Notes under the pieces: generated by a model | Database searches by the model: none | What the model saw: only the letters and a program-made list of their open reading frames with translations | What the model was told of the DNA's origin: nothing | Part shown: positions 38,028 to 45,844 of the stretch, one piece after another | Layout: every line of letters begins with the position of its first letter | Numbering within the stretch: the first letter of the stretch is position 1 | Assembly: GCF_004014855.1 (NCBI RefSeq) | Contig: NZ_CP034930.1 | Coordinates: 2,771,716-2,835,715, forward strand | Direction of reading: 5' to 3' | Origin: Apibacter raozihei | Lineage (GTDB): Bacteria > Bacteroidota > Bacteroidia > Flavobacteriales > Weeksellaceae | Length of the DNA stretch: 64,000 nt | Program-made: the position numbers and the translations under genes

Positions 38028-39034
38028 ATTTCAAAATCAGAATCGACATGTTCTTTTATCAAATTTCTTAAGATTTCAACTGTTTCCCAGTCTGTATTAT
38101 TTCCAGAATTATAGTTAAAACCATCAGCTACTTTTACCGCTTTAAATGCTAAAATAAAATCATTTAAATTCCAATTAGGAACACTTGGTAAAATAGTATA
38201 ATATTTCCCTAAATCATAGGTATAAAACGAGTCTGAAGAGGTAATCATTTCTTCATGTACTTTCTCTCCTGGCCTTATACCAATAGTTCTGTGTTCAATA
38301 TCAGGAGCTATAGCTTTTGCCACATCAGTTATTCTATAAGATGGAATTTTGGGTACGAAAATTTCACCTCCCCAAGCATGTTCTAATGCATGTAAGACCA
38401 TATCAACTCCTTGATCTAATGATATATTAAATCTTGTCATATTTTCATCTGTAATAGGTAAAAAACCTTCTTTTCGTTTATTCAAAAAAAATGGTATTAC
38501 AGAGCCATTAGAACCCATTACATTTCCATAGCGTACAACAGAAAATTTAATATTTTTAGTACCTTTAATATTATTAGCAGCAACAAATAATTTGTCTGAA
38601 GTAAGTTTAGTTGCTCCATATAGGTTTATAGGTGCACAGGCTTTGTCTGTTGATAATGCTACTACTTTTTGAACTCCAGTTTCTAAACACGCATATATAA
38701 CATTTTCAGCACCACCTATATTAGTTTTTACGCATTCATCCGGATTATATTCTGCGATTGGGACATGTTTCATAGCTGCTGCATGTATAACGTAATCTAC
38801 CCCATTCATTGCTCTTACTAATCTTTCTCTATCTCTAACATCTCCTATAAAAAATCGTATGGCTGAATATTTGGAATCACTATATTCCTGAGCCATTTGA
38901 AATTGTTTCTGTTCATCTCTCGAAAATATCACCAGTCTTTTAACATTCGGATATTGTTTAAAAATTCTTTCAGTAAGTTTTTTTCCTAATGATCCGGTTC
39001 CTCCTGTAATTAATATAGATTTATTATTTAGCAT
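38024..39034 (-). CDS. pseB: UDP-N-acetylglucosamine 4,6-dehydratase (inverting)
   Basis: 336 residues. PseB is the NADP-dependent short-chain enzyme that both dehydrates and inverts C5 of UDP-GlcNAc, committing it to pseudaminic acid. The Rossmann motif ITGGTGSLGKKL is at residues 9-20. The catalytic set is Asp130-Lys131 (STDKACAPIN) and Tyr139-x3-Lys143 (YGATK), the SDR arrangement specific to inverting dehydratases such as FlaA1/PseB. It is the first gene of a tightly overlapping pseBCFGH block and lies 42 bp after the nucleotidyltransferase gene. Confidence 0.96.
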   Translation of the reverse strand: MLNNKSILITGGTGSLGKKLTERIFKQYPNVKRLVIFSRDEQKQFQMAQEYSDSKYSAIRFFIGDVRDRERLVRAMNGVDYVIHAAAMKHVPIAEYNPDECVKTNIGGAENVIYACLETGVQKVVALSTDKACAPINLYGATKLTSDKLFVAANNIKGTKNIKFSVVRYGNVMGSNGSVIPFFLNKRKEGFLPITDENMTRFNISLDQGVDMVLHALEHAWGGEIFVPKIPSYRITDVAKAIAPDIEHRTIGIRPGEKVHEEMITSSDSFYTYDLGKYYTILPSVPNWNLNDFILAFKAVKVADGFNYNSGNNTDWETVEILRNLIKEHVDSDFEI

Positions 39035-39076
39035 AACTATTATTTTAGTTTTTATTATCGCGTATTGTTCAAGGGT

Positions 39077-39787
39077 TTAAACTTTTAAAAAGTCTAAATT
39101 TTCAATGTTTCCGGCATCAATCCAGTTTTTTTCATCAATTAAAAAAACACCTATTTTACCTTTACGATTTTTTATATTTTGAATTAATTCTGTAATGTGA
39201 TAAAACATATTATCAGGTATCTCATTCAATAAATGAGGTTCCAGAATATACATTCCACAATTAATTATATATGTTGTGTGGGGTTTTTCAATAATATTTG
39301 CAAAATTACCATTTGAATCAAGATTAACTACTCCGTAAGGAATAATATTTGATTTGGATGTAGCAATTATTGTCAACTCATAGTTTTTATTTTTATGAAA
39401 TTTGTAAATTTCAGAGTAATCTTCATCTATCAATACATCACAATTGGTAACAAATATGGATGTTTTAAATTGATTTTTTAACAAAGACAAACTTCCCGCA
39501 GTACCTAAAGGCTTCTTCTCAAATACAAAATGTATCAAATAATTTTTATTTTTTAGGTTACTAAAGTAAAATTCAATTATCTCAGCTTTATAGTTTACTG
39601 ATAAGTAAAATTCCCTACAATTAAATTTTATAAATCGATTCATAATATTTTCGATTATTGTAGAATCTCCATAAGGTAATAAAGGCTTAGGTAAAATATT
39701 AGTTAAAGGTTTTAAACGTAAACCTTCACCTCCTGCCATAATAATAACAGGTATATTTAAAATTTTATCATTCTTTTTTACACTCAC
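39077..39787 (-). CDS. Sugar-1-phosphate nucleotidyltransferase (PtmE/GlmU-like)
   Basis: 236 residues. The N-terminal signature IIMAGGEGLRLKPLTNILPK with PKPLLPYGDSTIIENIM is that of NTP-transferases that activate hexose 1-phosphates; FVTNCDVLIDEDYSEIYKFH holds the metal Asp and NCGMYILEPHLL and FLIDEKNWIDAGNIENLDFL complete the fold. It lacks any acyltransferase or second domain. In legionaminic acid loci a similar protein (PtmE) makes GDP-GlcN, the start of the LegB/LegC route. Location right after legB and legC supports that, but the base (GTP, CTP or UTP) cannot be read from sequence. Confidence 0.85.
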   Translation of the reverse strand: MSVKKNDKILNIPVIIMAGGEGLRLKPLTNILPKPLLPYGDSTIIENIMNRFIKFNCREFYLSVNYKAEIIEFYFSNLKNKNYLIHFVFEKKPLGTAGSLSLLKNQFKTSIFVTNCDVLIDEDYSEIYKFHKNKNYELTIIATSKSNIIPYGVVNLDSNGNFANIIEKPHTTYIINCGMYILEPHLLNEIPDNMFYHITELIQNIKNRKGKIGVFLIDEKNWIDAGNIENLDFLKV

Positions 39788-39824
39788 TATATTATAATCT
39801 TATCTTTTTTTAGATCAATATATT

Positions 39825-40964
39825 TTAAATTTTAATACTACTAGGAACGTTAACAATTCTTTCGTATGCCCATAGAGTATTGATCAATTCTCCTGATTGG
39901 CAATTTTTATAAATATCAAGCTGATTTATCGGTTTCCATATTGATCTTGTCATGATTCCGGCTGAATTTGTAAACTTAAGAAAATCATCTTTTTCCTTTA
40001 TATTATTTAAAATAAATGCATTTAACCAATAATTTGATTTACTATTATTAGGTTCAATTACAAAATTAATATTATTTTGTTTACAAAAATCTTTATATTT
40101 ATTAGCAAGCTGTCTTTGATAAGAAACAATTTTATCCAGGTTTTCCATTTGTGCACATCCCAGAGCTGCATTTATACTTGGTAATCTATAATTATATCCG
40201 ATAGAATCGTGTTCAAAATTCCACTGATGGTAAACTTTAGCCTGAGTACTCATATGTTTTGCATATTTACTTAATGCAGAATTCTTAAGCAAGAGAATTC
40301 CGCCACCTCCGGTAGTTATAGTTTTATTTCCGTTAAAGCTTATCACTCCAATTTCTGCAAAAGTTCCGGTATGTTTACCCTTATAAAAACTTCCAATACT
40401 TTCTGCCGCATCCTCAATTAGCTCAATATTATAAAACTTACAAATATCATATATATCATCAATTTTAACCGGATGCCCAAATGTATGCATAGGGATACAA
40501 GCTTTGATTCGCTTTCCTGAATTTTTATTATAGCAAACTTTGTTTTTAAATAAGGTATTTTTTGAAAGCCAGTCTTCCAGTTTTAATGGAGACATTCCTA
40601 AAGTATCTTTATCAATATCTATAAATACTGGATCTGCATTTACATATTTAATGGCATTTACACCCGCGACAAAAGTTAATGCTTGAGTTAGTACTTCATC
40701 ATTTTTTTCAACTCCTGCCACAATTAAAGCTAAATGCAGGGCACTTGTCCCATTAACACATGCTACAGCTTCATTAGAACCCGTATATTCTTTAATTTTT
40801 GTTTCAAATAAATCTACATATTTACCTACTGAAGATACGAAAGTAGAGTCAACACAATCAATTATATATTTTTTTTCATTTCCAAAAAAAACAGGCTGAT
40901 GCAAAGGTATAAACTGATCTGAATCATACAGTTTTCTAATAAAATATTTAAAACTTTCAAACAT
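39825..40964 (-). CDS. legC: LegC-family sugar aminotransferase
   Basis: 379 residues, PLP-dependent DegT/DnrJ/EryC1 fold. FIPLHQPVFFGNEKKYIIDC with FVSSVGKYVDLFETKIKEYT and VNGTSALHLALIVAGVEKND follow the LegC family closely and differ from PseC. PLP contacts are in LIEDAAESIGSFYKG; the Schiff-base Lys is in ISFNGNKTITTGGGGILLL near residue 211. LegC makes 4-amino-4,6-dideoxy-GlcNAc on a nucleotide carrier. Overlaps legB by 8 bp. Having both LegC and PseC in one operon implies two different amino sugars. Confidence 0.9.
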   Translation of the reverse strand: MFESFKYFIRKLYDSDQFIPLHQPVFFGNEKKYIIDCVDSTFVSSVGKYVDLFETKIKEYTGSNEAVACVNGTSALHLALIVAGVEKNDEVLTQALTFVAGVNAIKYVNADPVFIDIDKDTLGMSPLKLEDWLSKNTLFKNKVCYNKNSGKRIKACIPMHTFGHPVKIDDIYDICKFYNIELIEDAAESIGSFYKGKHTGTFAEIGVISFNGNKTITTGGGGILLLKNSALSKYAKHMSTQAKVYHQWNFEHDSIGYNYRLPSINAALGCAQMENLDKIVSYQRQLANKYKDFCKQNNINFVIEPNNSKSNYWLNAFILNNIKEKDDFLKFTNSAGIMTRSIWKPINQLDIYKNCQSGELINTLWAYERIVNVPSSIKI

Positions 40965-41934
40965 TATAAATATATGGATTGAACATTTTTAAATTATTTT
41001 TATCGGAAAACCATTCTATTGTTTTTTTTATACCTGATTGAATATCATATTCAGGTGTGTAACCTGTCAATGAATGTATTTTTCCATTATCGCCCTTTAA
41101 CCTTAATACTTCAGAGTTTTTAGGTCTTAATCTTTCAGTATCTTCAGTTATCGTTCCTTTATAATCCATAATAGTACTAATCAAATAAACTATATCTTTA
41201 ATAACTATTTCAGTATTACTGGAAATATTAACCTCTTGACCTATGGCCTCATTACATTTAGCTAATTGTATAAATCCTTTACACGTATCTTTTACATAGT
41301 TAAAATCACGACTTGTAGATAAATCCCCTAATTGAATGTTACTTTTACCATATGCGATTTGAGTAATTATTGTAGGAATTATGGCTCTGGTTGATTGTCT
41401 CGGACCATATACGTTAAAAGGTCTAACAACAGTTACAGGAAGGTCATACGAATAATAAAAACTTAATGCCAAAGAATCTGCCCCTATTTTAGAAGCGGAA
41501 TATGGAGATTGAGGCTGTTTAGGGTGATTTTCATCAATAGGTACATATTTAGCCGAGCCATATACTTCTGAGGTAGATGTTACTAACAGTCGATTCACTC
41601 CTGTTTCTTTGGCAGCCTGACAAATATTCAACGTACCTTTAATATTTACATCTACATAATTATCCGGAGATATATAGGAATACGGTATTCCGATTAATGC
41701 CGCTAAATGAAAAACTGTATCAATTCCTACCATTATATTTCTACAAAAATTAGGATCTCTTATATCACCGCTAATGATTGTTAAATTAGGATGTACTATA
41801 TGTTCCAGCCATCCGCTATAATTAAAGGAATTATAATAAGATAAAGCAACAACAATATATCCTTCATCTAACAAACTTTGAGTTAAATGAGAACCAATAA
41901 AACCATCTGCTCCTGTTACTAATATTTTTTGCAT
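40957..41934 (-). CDS. legB: LegB-family nucleotide-sugar 4,6-dehydratase
   Basis: 325 residues, extended SDR fold. ILVTGADGFIGSHLTQSLL gives the NAD site at residues 4-22; FHLAALIGIPYSYISPDNYV, TSTSEVYGSAKYVPIDENHP, catalytic Tyr145-x3-Lys149 (YSASKIGAD), and VVRPFNVYGPRQSTRAIIPT follow the LegB (GDP- or UDP-GlcNAc 4,6-dehydratase, retaining) family. With legC and the nucleotidyltransferase it forms a three-gene block at the head of the sugar genes, 31 bp after wzc. It is not a PseB duplicate: the two belong to different SDR branches. Confidence 0.9.
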   Translation of the reverse strand: MQKILVTGADGFIGSHLTQSLLDEGYIVVALSYYNSFNYSGWLEHIVHPNLTIISGDIRDPNFCRNIMVGIDTVFHLAALIGIPYSYISPDNYVDVNIKGTLNICQAAKETGVNRLLVTSTSEVYGSAKYVPIDENHPKQPQSPYSASKIGADSLALSFYYSYDLPVTVVRPFNVYGPRQSTRAIIPTIITQIAYGKSNIQLGDLSTSRDFNYVKDTCKGFIQLAKCNEAIGQEVNISSNTEIVIKDIVYLISTIMDYKGTITEDTERLRPKNSEVLRLKGDNGKIHSLTGYTPEYDIQSGIKKTIEWFSDKNNLKMFNPYIYNV

Positions 41935-41965
41935 TGAGATAGTATATAGTAGTAAAAAATATTAA

Positions 41966-44362
41966 TTAGCGACTCTTATTTTTAAAATTAAATATTTTTT
42001 TATACCAGACAATGTCTTTATCCTGATCGCTATATCCATACCCATATCCATATCCATAATTAAATCCATTTTTCATATCAACATCATTAATGAGTATAGC
42101 CGTTTTATGATTTTTGAGCTTTTTATCTTTATATAGTTGTTCTGGTATTTCGAGTAATTTTTTATCTAAATAATTGGATCTTACAACATAAAGCAACAGA
42201 TTAGCGTAATCATTAATTAGTAAAGTATCAGTTACTGCACTAACAGGAGCTGTATCAACAATGACAAAATCATAATTTTCAAGTCCGTAATCTACAATAT
42301 CTTTGAAACGTCCATTCATAAATAATTCAGAAGGATTAGGAGCCTTTCTTCCTGAGGGAAATATATCAATTTTAATAGATTCACTTTGAGGATATTTTGC
42401 AATAATTATATTATCATTAAGATTAGATATATTTTCAGATAAATATTCAGTTATACCGTTAGGGTTTTCTTTAATTTTCAAATATTCTCTGACCTTAGGC
42501 TTTCTTATGTCTGCTTCTATAATTAGTACTTTTTTATTTGTTAATGCTAACGTATAAGCTAAATTTACAGCTACATAGGTTTTACCCTCTCCACTAATAG
42601 TAGAGGTTATGTAAATACATTTTGAATTATTTTTATCTCCTGGAAGTAAAAAATTAATGTCAGTTCTTAATACTCTAAAAGCTTCTGCAGATGGTGAGTT
42701 TGCACTATTAATATCAATCAGCTCATCTTTAGAATGAGGTATATATCCACTTATAGGAATATTAGTAATTACCTTCTCAATATCTTTCTTAAATTTAACT
42801 TTATTATCTAATATGAATCTAATATAAAGTATAACCACAGGTATAAGCACCCCAAAAACTAAGCTAAATAATATAACTAAATTTTTTTTAGGTGAAACAG
42901 CTCTGTCTGTATAAAAAGATTTATCGACCACTTTTACTACATTTGGAGTAGAAGCAGTTGATATTTCAGTTTCTTCCCTTTTTTGTAACAATAGAAGATA
43001 TAAAGCTTCTATTGTCTGTTGTTTTCTGGCTATATCTCTAAATCCACGTTCTTTTGAAGGTAATTCAGAAATACTTCCTTTTACTTCTCCTAATTGAGAC
43101 TTTAAATTTCCAATCGCTAACTCTGTTGTTGATTTATAGTTTCTAAGACTTGATATTAAATTATTATTAAATTCTTTTAACCTGCTATCCAAATTTACAA
43201 TTATAGGATTTTCTTCTGTTGAACTTTTTAAAAGATTATCTCTTTCCAGTACTAATTGATTATATTGCTGTGTAGCTTGTGCAATTGAAGGATCAGTCAA
43301 TCCAATATTACTAGGTACCAAAGACTTTCTATTATTTCTAATAAAGTTATCCATATAGTTAACCAGACTCAACTGAATTAGATATTGTTTTAGCTGATCG
43401 TCAATTTTAGAAGATTGCTGAACAGATATTTGGCCTTCTGTAACAATATCTGTAATAGCTTTTTTGGATTTAAACTTTTCCATACTTTGATCCGTTGTAC
43501 TTAAATCTTTGGAGATTAAATCCAATCGATCATTAATAAAAGTTATAGTATTTATACCAACTTTATTTTTATCTTCAATAATATCTTTTTCATACTGAGA
43601 AACCAACAAATCAATAATTTTATTTGAATTGTTAGGAAGTATATTTTCCATTTCCAAGTTAACTATATTACCATTTTTGGTATTAGCTTTAACATTGATT
43701 TGACCAATGTAATGTAAAGCTGTTGAGTTCATGGGGAAAATAGATATTCTTAACTTATTATTTTTCTCAACTGCATCTTTTAACAAAGGATTATACTGGA
43801 AAATAATGTGTCCAAATGAAAATTTTATAGGCTTATCAAATGAAGCCGTTTTTTCATCTGATAAATCATTTACTTCGTAGGTAAAAGTTTTTGCATCTTT
43901 AACTTTAATTTTGAAAGAATACAATGAATCTACCAAATATTTAGATTTAGAATCTAAAAAATGTACTGTGACTGGTGATTCTTCTTTGTAAATTTCATTA
44001 GTTATTAAGCTATTTCTCTGATAATAATGTACATTTAAGTCCAAAGAATCTATAACTTTTGTCATTAGCCGTCTGGATTTAAGCACCTCTATCTGATCTT
44101 CTATTTTTGAACCATTTGATCCGGTAAGAGCAGTTAAATCTTGCAATCCTAATAAAGACGAACCTTTATCTGAATCTAAATTTAACAGTATCTTGGCTTC
44201 TGATCTGTATTTTTTTGGGGTTAATTTCAGATAAACAAATGATATTGACAACATTAATACTATAGATACGACAAACCATTTCCAATATATAAGATATTGA
44301 TATAAAACCTCTTTGATATCAATATTACTTTCTTCTGGATATTCTGTGTTAGAGTCTTTCAT
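41966..44362 (-). CDS. wzc: Wzc-type polysaccharide co-polymerase and tyrosine autokinase
   Basis: 798 residues. The N-terminal Wzz-like part has a membrane segment at ~28-50, a long periplasmic coiled-coil region, and a second segment near residue 490 just after the PNVVKVVDKSFYTDRAVSPK motif. The cytoplasmic BY-kinase domain carries Walker A (SGEGKT, near 588), Walker A' (VLIIEADIRKPKV) and Walker B (FVIVDTAPVSAVTD). The C-terminus has a tyrosine cluster of alternating Gly-Tyr (NYGYGYGYGYSDQDKD), the expected autophosphorylation site. Wzc controls chain length and export together with Wza. It follows wza after 8 bp. Confidence 0.96.
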   Translation of the reverse strand: MKDSNTEYPEESNIDIKEVLYQYLIYWKWFVVSIVLMLSISFVYLKLTPKKYRSEAKILLNLDSDKGSSLLGLQDLTALTGSNGSKIEDQIEVLKSRRLMTKVIDSLDLNVHYYQRNSLITNEIYKEESPVTVHFLDSKSKYLVDSLYSFKIKVKDAKTFTYEVNDLSDEKTASFDKPIKFSFGHIIFQYNPLLKDAVEKNNKLRISIFPMNSTALHYIGQINVKANTKNGNIVNLEMENILPNNSNKIIDLLVSQYEKDIIEDKNKVGINTITFINDRLDLISKDLSTTDQSMEKFKSKKAITDIVTEGQISVQQSSKIDDQLKQYLIQLSLVNYMDNFIRNNRKSLVPSNIGLTDPSIAQATQQYNQLVLERDNLLKSSTEENPIIVNLDSRLKEFNNNLISSLRNYKSTTELAIGNLKSQLGEVKGSISELPSKERGFRDIARKQQTIEALYLLLLQKREETEISTASTPNVVKVVDKSFYTDRAVSPKKNLVILFSLVFGVLIPVVILYIRFILDNKVKFKKDIEKVITNIPISGYIPHSKDELIDINSANSPSAEAFRVLRTDINFLLPGDKNNSKCIYITSTISGEGKTYVAVNLAYTLALTNKKVLIIEADIRKPKVREYLKIKENPNGITEYLSENISNLNDNIIIAKYPQSESIKIDIFPSGRKAPNPSELFMNGRFKDIVDYGLENYDFVIVDTAPVSAVTDTLLINDYANLLLYVVRSNYLDKKLLEIPEQLYKDKKLKNHKTAILINDVDMKNGFNYGYGYGYGYSDQDKDIVWYKKIFNFKNKSR

Positions 44363-44370
44363 AAATTTTA

Positions 44371-45144
44371 TTAACGGGTAAGTACGGAAATCACTGAAAT
44401 TATTACACCTGCCAATGAAACAAAAACTGATGTTGTTGCACTATAAGCAGAAGATGTCCTTTTTGCACTGTTGGGATGAACATACACCACATCATTTTGT
44501 GACAAATAATAGACTGGAGATCGAAATATATCTTTAGATGTTAAATCGACATGTGTAAATGTTTTGTTACCATCAATCTCTCTTACAACTATAATATCCT
44601 TTCTTTTTCCATAAATAGTTAAATCTCCAGCTAACCCTAAAGCTTCTAAAATAGTAATTTTTTCATTGGCTAATGTATAAGTTCCTGGCTTGGTAACTTC
44701 TCCCAAAACAGTTATTCTGAAGTTTGTTATAGAAATATTGACTGATGGATCTTTTATGTACTTAGATAATTTATTTCTCATAAAATCCATAGCCTCATTT
44801 CTAGTTAATCCTCCTAATTTTAATTTCCCTAATACAGGAAAATCTATATCTCCATTTTCATCTATCAAGTAGGTTTTTAGTCTAGGATTTGTTGTTGTAA
44901 CACTTTCGGTCACATTATTATAATTATACGCATTTTGTTGATTGAATGGTAATGTTGATTCCAAATCCAAAGCAGAAACTGTAATCACGAGTAAATCATC
45001 CGGTTTTAAAGTAGGTGTATATTTATATACATCTTTTAACAAAATTTCATCTCCCTGAAAATAATACATTTCTTTTTTGGAAGCACAAGATGATAAAATA
45101 AACAAAGACAAAATAACAATATAATAGAAGTTACTTTTTTTCAT
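44371..45144 (-). CDS. wza: Wza-type polysaccharide export lipoprotein
   Basis: 257 residues. The lipoprotein signal ends at Cys20 (LFILSSCASKKEMYYFQGD). A polysaccharide export (PES) domain follows: YTPTLKPDDLLVITVSAL, LKTYLIDENGDIDFPVLGKL, LTRNEAMDFMRNKLSKYIKD; then an SLBB domain: FRITVLGEVTKPGTYTLANE and ITILEALGLAGDLTIYGKRK. The C-terminal hydrophobic stretch (VFVSLAGVIISVISVLTR) is the amphipathic or membrane helix typical of the Flavobacteriia form. It forms the outer-membrane exit channel for the polymer. First gene of the leftward locus, with a ~170-bp leader. Confidence 0.95.
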   Translation of the reverse strand: MKKSNFYYIVILSLFILSSCASKKEMYYFQGDEILLKDVYKYTPTLKPDDLLVITVSALDLESTLPFNQQNAYNYNNVTESVTTTNPRLKTYLIDENGDIDFPVLGKLKLGGLTRNEAMDFMRNKLSKYIKDPSVNISITNFRITVLGEVTKPGTYTLANEKITILEALGLAGDLTIYGKRKDIIVVREIDGNKTFTHVDLTSKDIFRSPVYYLSQNDVVYVHPNSAKRTSSAYSATTSVFVSLAGVIISVISVLTR

Positions 45145-45188
45145 TTTTTATAATTTAAGTTGTTAACTTTAGTAAATATATCAAAGAA

Positions 45189-45219
45189 TGTAGATTTTTT
45201 TTTTAAAAAAAAATCTACA
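45189..45219 (-). promoter_or_regulatory. A/T-core inverted repeat in the wza leader
   Basis: TGTAGA at 45189-45194 and TCTACA at 45214-45219 flank a run of ten T and nine A, giving two 15-nt arms around one base. On the minus-strand transcript it would fold in the 5' leader about 45-75 nt before wza. It lacks a GC-rich stem with a following U tract, so it is not a standard terminator; an attenuator, RNA-stability element or protein site are possible. Confidence 0.5.
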
Positions 45220-45312
45220 AAAAGTTTATAACTTCTTATATATGTTTGATCAGTTATAACAGGGGTGCTATTTAATAAATTCATTAATTAGTATTAAACT
45301 ATTAAGTAACGG

Positions 45313-45344
45313 CAAAAATAATGTATTTTTATGTATAAGACAAA
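45313..45344 (-). promoter_or_regulatory. Bacteroidota-type promoter for the polysaccharide operon
   Basis: On the minus strand TTTG (plus 45341-45344), a 20-bp spacer and TATTTTTG (plus 45313-45320) match TTTG / TAnnTTTG exactly with ideal spacing. Transcription would start about 160 nt before wza, leaving a long leader. Confidence 0.75.
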
Positions 45345-45460
45345 ACTAACTAGATTTTAATGATAAATAATATATTATAACATTAAAAAAATCATAGTTT
45401 TTTTAAATTTGAGTATTATCAAAATAATAACAATAAACCTAATATGGTATAATTATTGTC

Positions 45461-45477
45461 ACCATATATGGTTAACC
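45461..45477. promoter_or_regulatory. Overlapping palindromes, operator candidate
   Basis: ACCATATATGGT (45461-45472) and GGTTAACC (45470-45477) are perfect palindromes sharing three bases; another TATGGT half-site lies at 45443-45448. They sit just upstream of a TAATTTTG -7-like box (45483-45490) for the small gene, where a repressor or activator could act. Confidence 0.35.
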
Positions 45478-45513
45478 TTCTATAATTTTGACAAAAATTA
45501 AAAAAACTATTTT

Positions 45514-45765
45514 ATGAATAATTATAATAATAATTTAGATGATGAATTCGAAGTATTTATAAAAGCTATATATGAATTTTCTAAAACTGTAAAAAATGAT
45601 ATTCAACTTCAAATTTATGTTTCCGAAACAAGAAAATATATTGAATTTCTAATCACTTATTATTTAAGGCTTGGTAAATTGGATGAAGTAAGAGACAGAA
45701 TAAATGAATTGGACATGATTCTTTTAAAAGAAATTGAAAATATTGAAAATAGAATTAACAGATAA
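45514..45765 (+). CDS. Small helical protein of unknown function
   Basis: 83 residues, predicted to be almost all helix, charged and cytoplasmic (no signal peptide): DDEFEVFIKAIYEFSKTVKN, then YIEFLITYYLRLGKLDEVRD and a Glu/Asn-rich C-terminus. I do not recognise the family. It has its own upstream -7-like element and ends just before a strong hairpin terminator, so it looks like a real single-gene unit. It is divergent from wza across a regulatory region; a role in regulating the polysaccharide locus is possible, but nothing in the protein shows a DNA-binding motif. Confidence 0.6.
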   Translation: MNNYNNNLDDEFEVFIKAIYEFSKTVKNDIQLQIYVSETRKYIEFLITYYLRLGKLDEVRDRINELDMILLKEIENIENRINR

Positions 45766-45776
45766 ATTTTAGTACG

Positions 45777-45820
45777 AAAAACATTAAAAGCGGTAATAAA
45801 TTACCGCTTTTAATGTTTTT
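45777..45820. terminator. Bidirectional Rho-independent terminator
   Basis: A perfect 20-bp stem pairs 45777-45796 with 45801-45820 around a TAAA loop; the core is AAAAGCGGTAA / TTACCGCTTTT with A and T runs outside. It lies between the convergent stops of the small gene (plus) and the beta-helix lipoprotein (minus). Confidence 0.93.
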
Positions 45821-45844
45821 GAATTAATGTATGTATTATGAAAA

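Larger units (their letters stand above)
45145..45513. other. Divergent regulatory region between wza and a small unknown gene
   Basis: 369 bp without a gene. From left to right it holds an A/T-rich inverted repeat in the wza leader (45189-45219), a Bacteroidota promoter for wza (45313-45344), two overlapping palindromes (45461-45477) and a -7-like element for the small rightward gene (45483-45490). It is the obvious control point for the polysaccharide locus. Confidence 0.7.

Noticed and set aside
38024-41934. legB/legC as duplicated copies of pseB/pseC
   Set aside because: The motifs differ (LegB-type retaining SDR and LegC-type FIPLHQPVFFGNEKKY start versus PseB/PseC signatures), so they belong to separate families.
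45341-45348. Second minus-strand -7 match (TAGTTTTG) upstream of wza
   Set aside because: No -33 box is found at the right distance; the same bases fit better as the -33 box of the promoter at 45313-45344.
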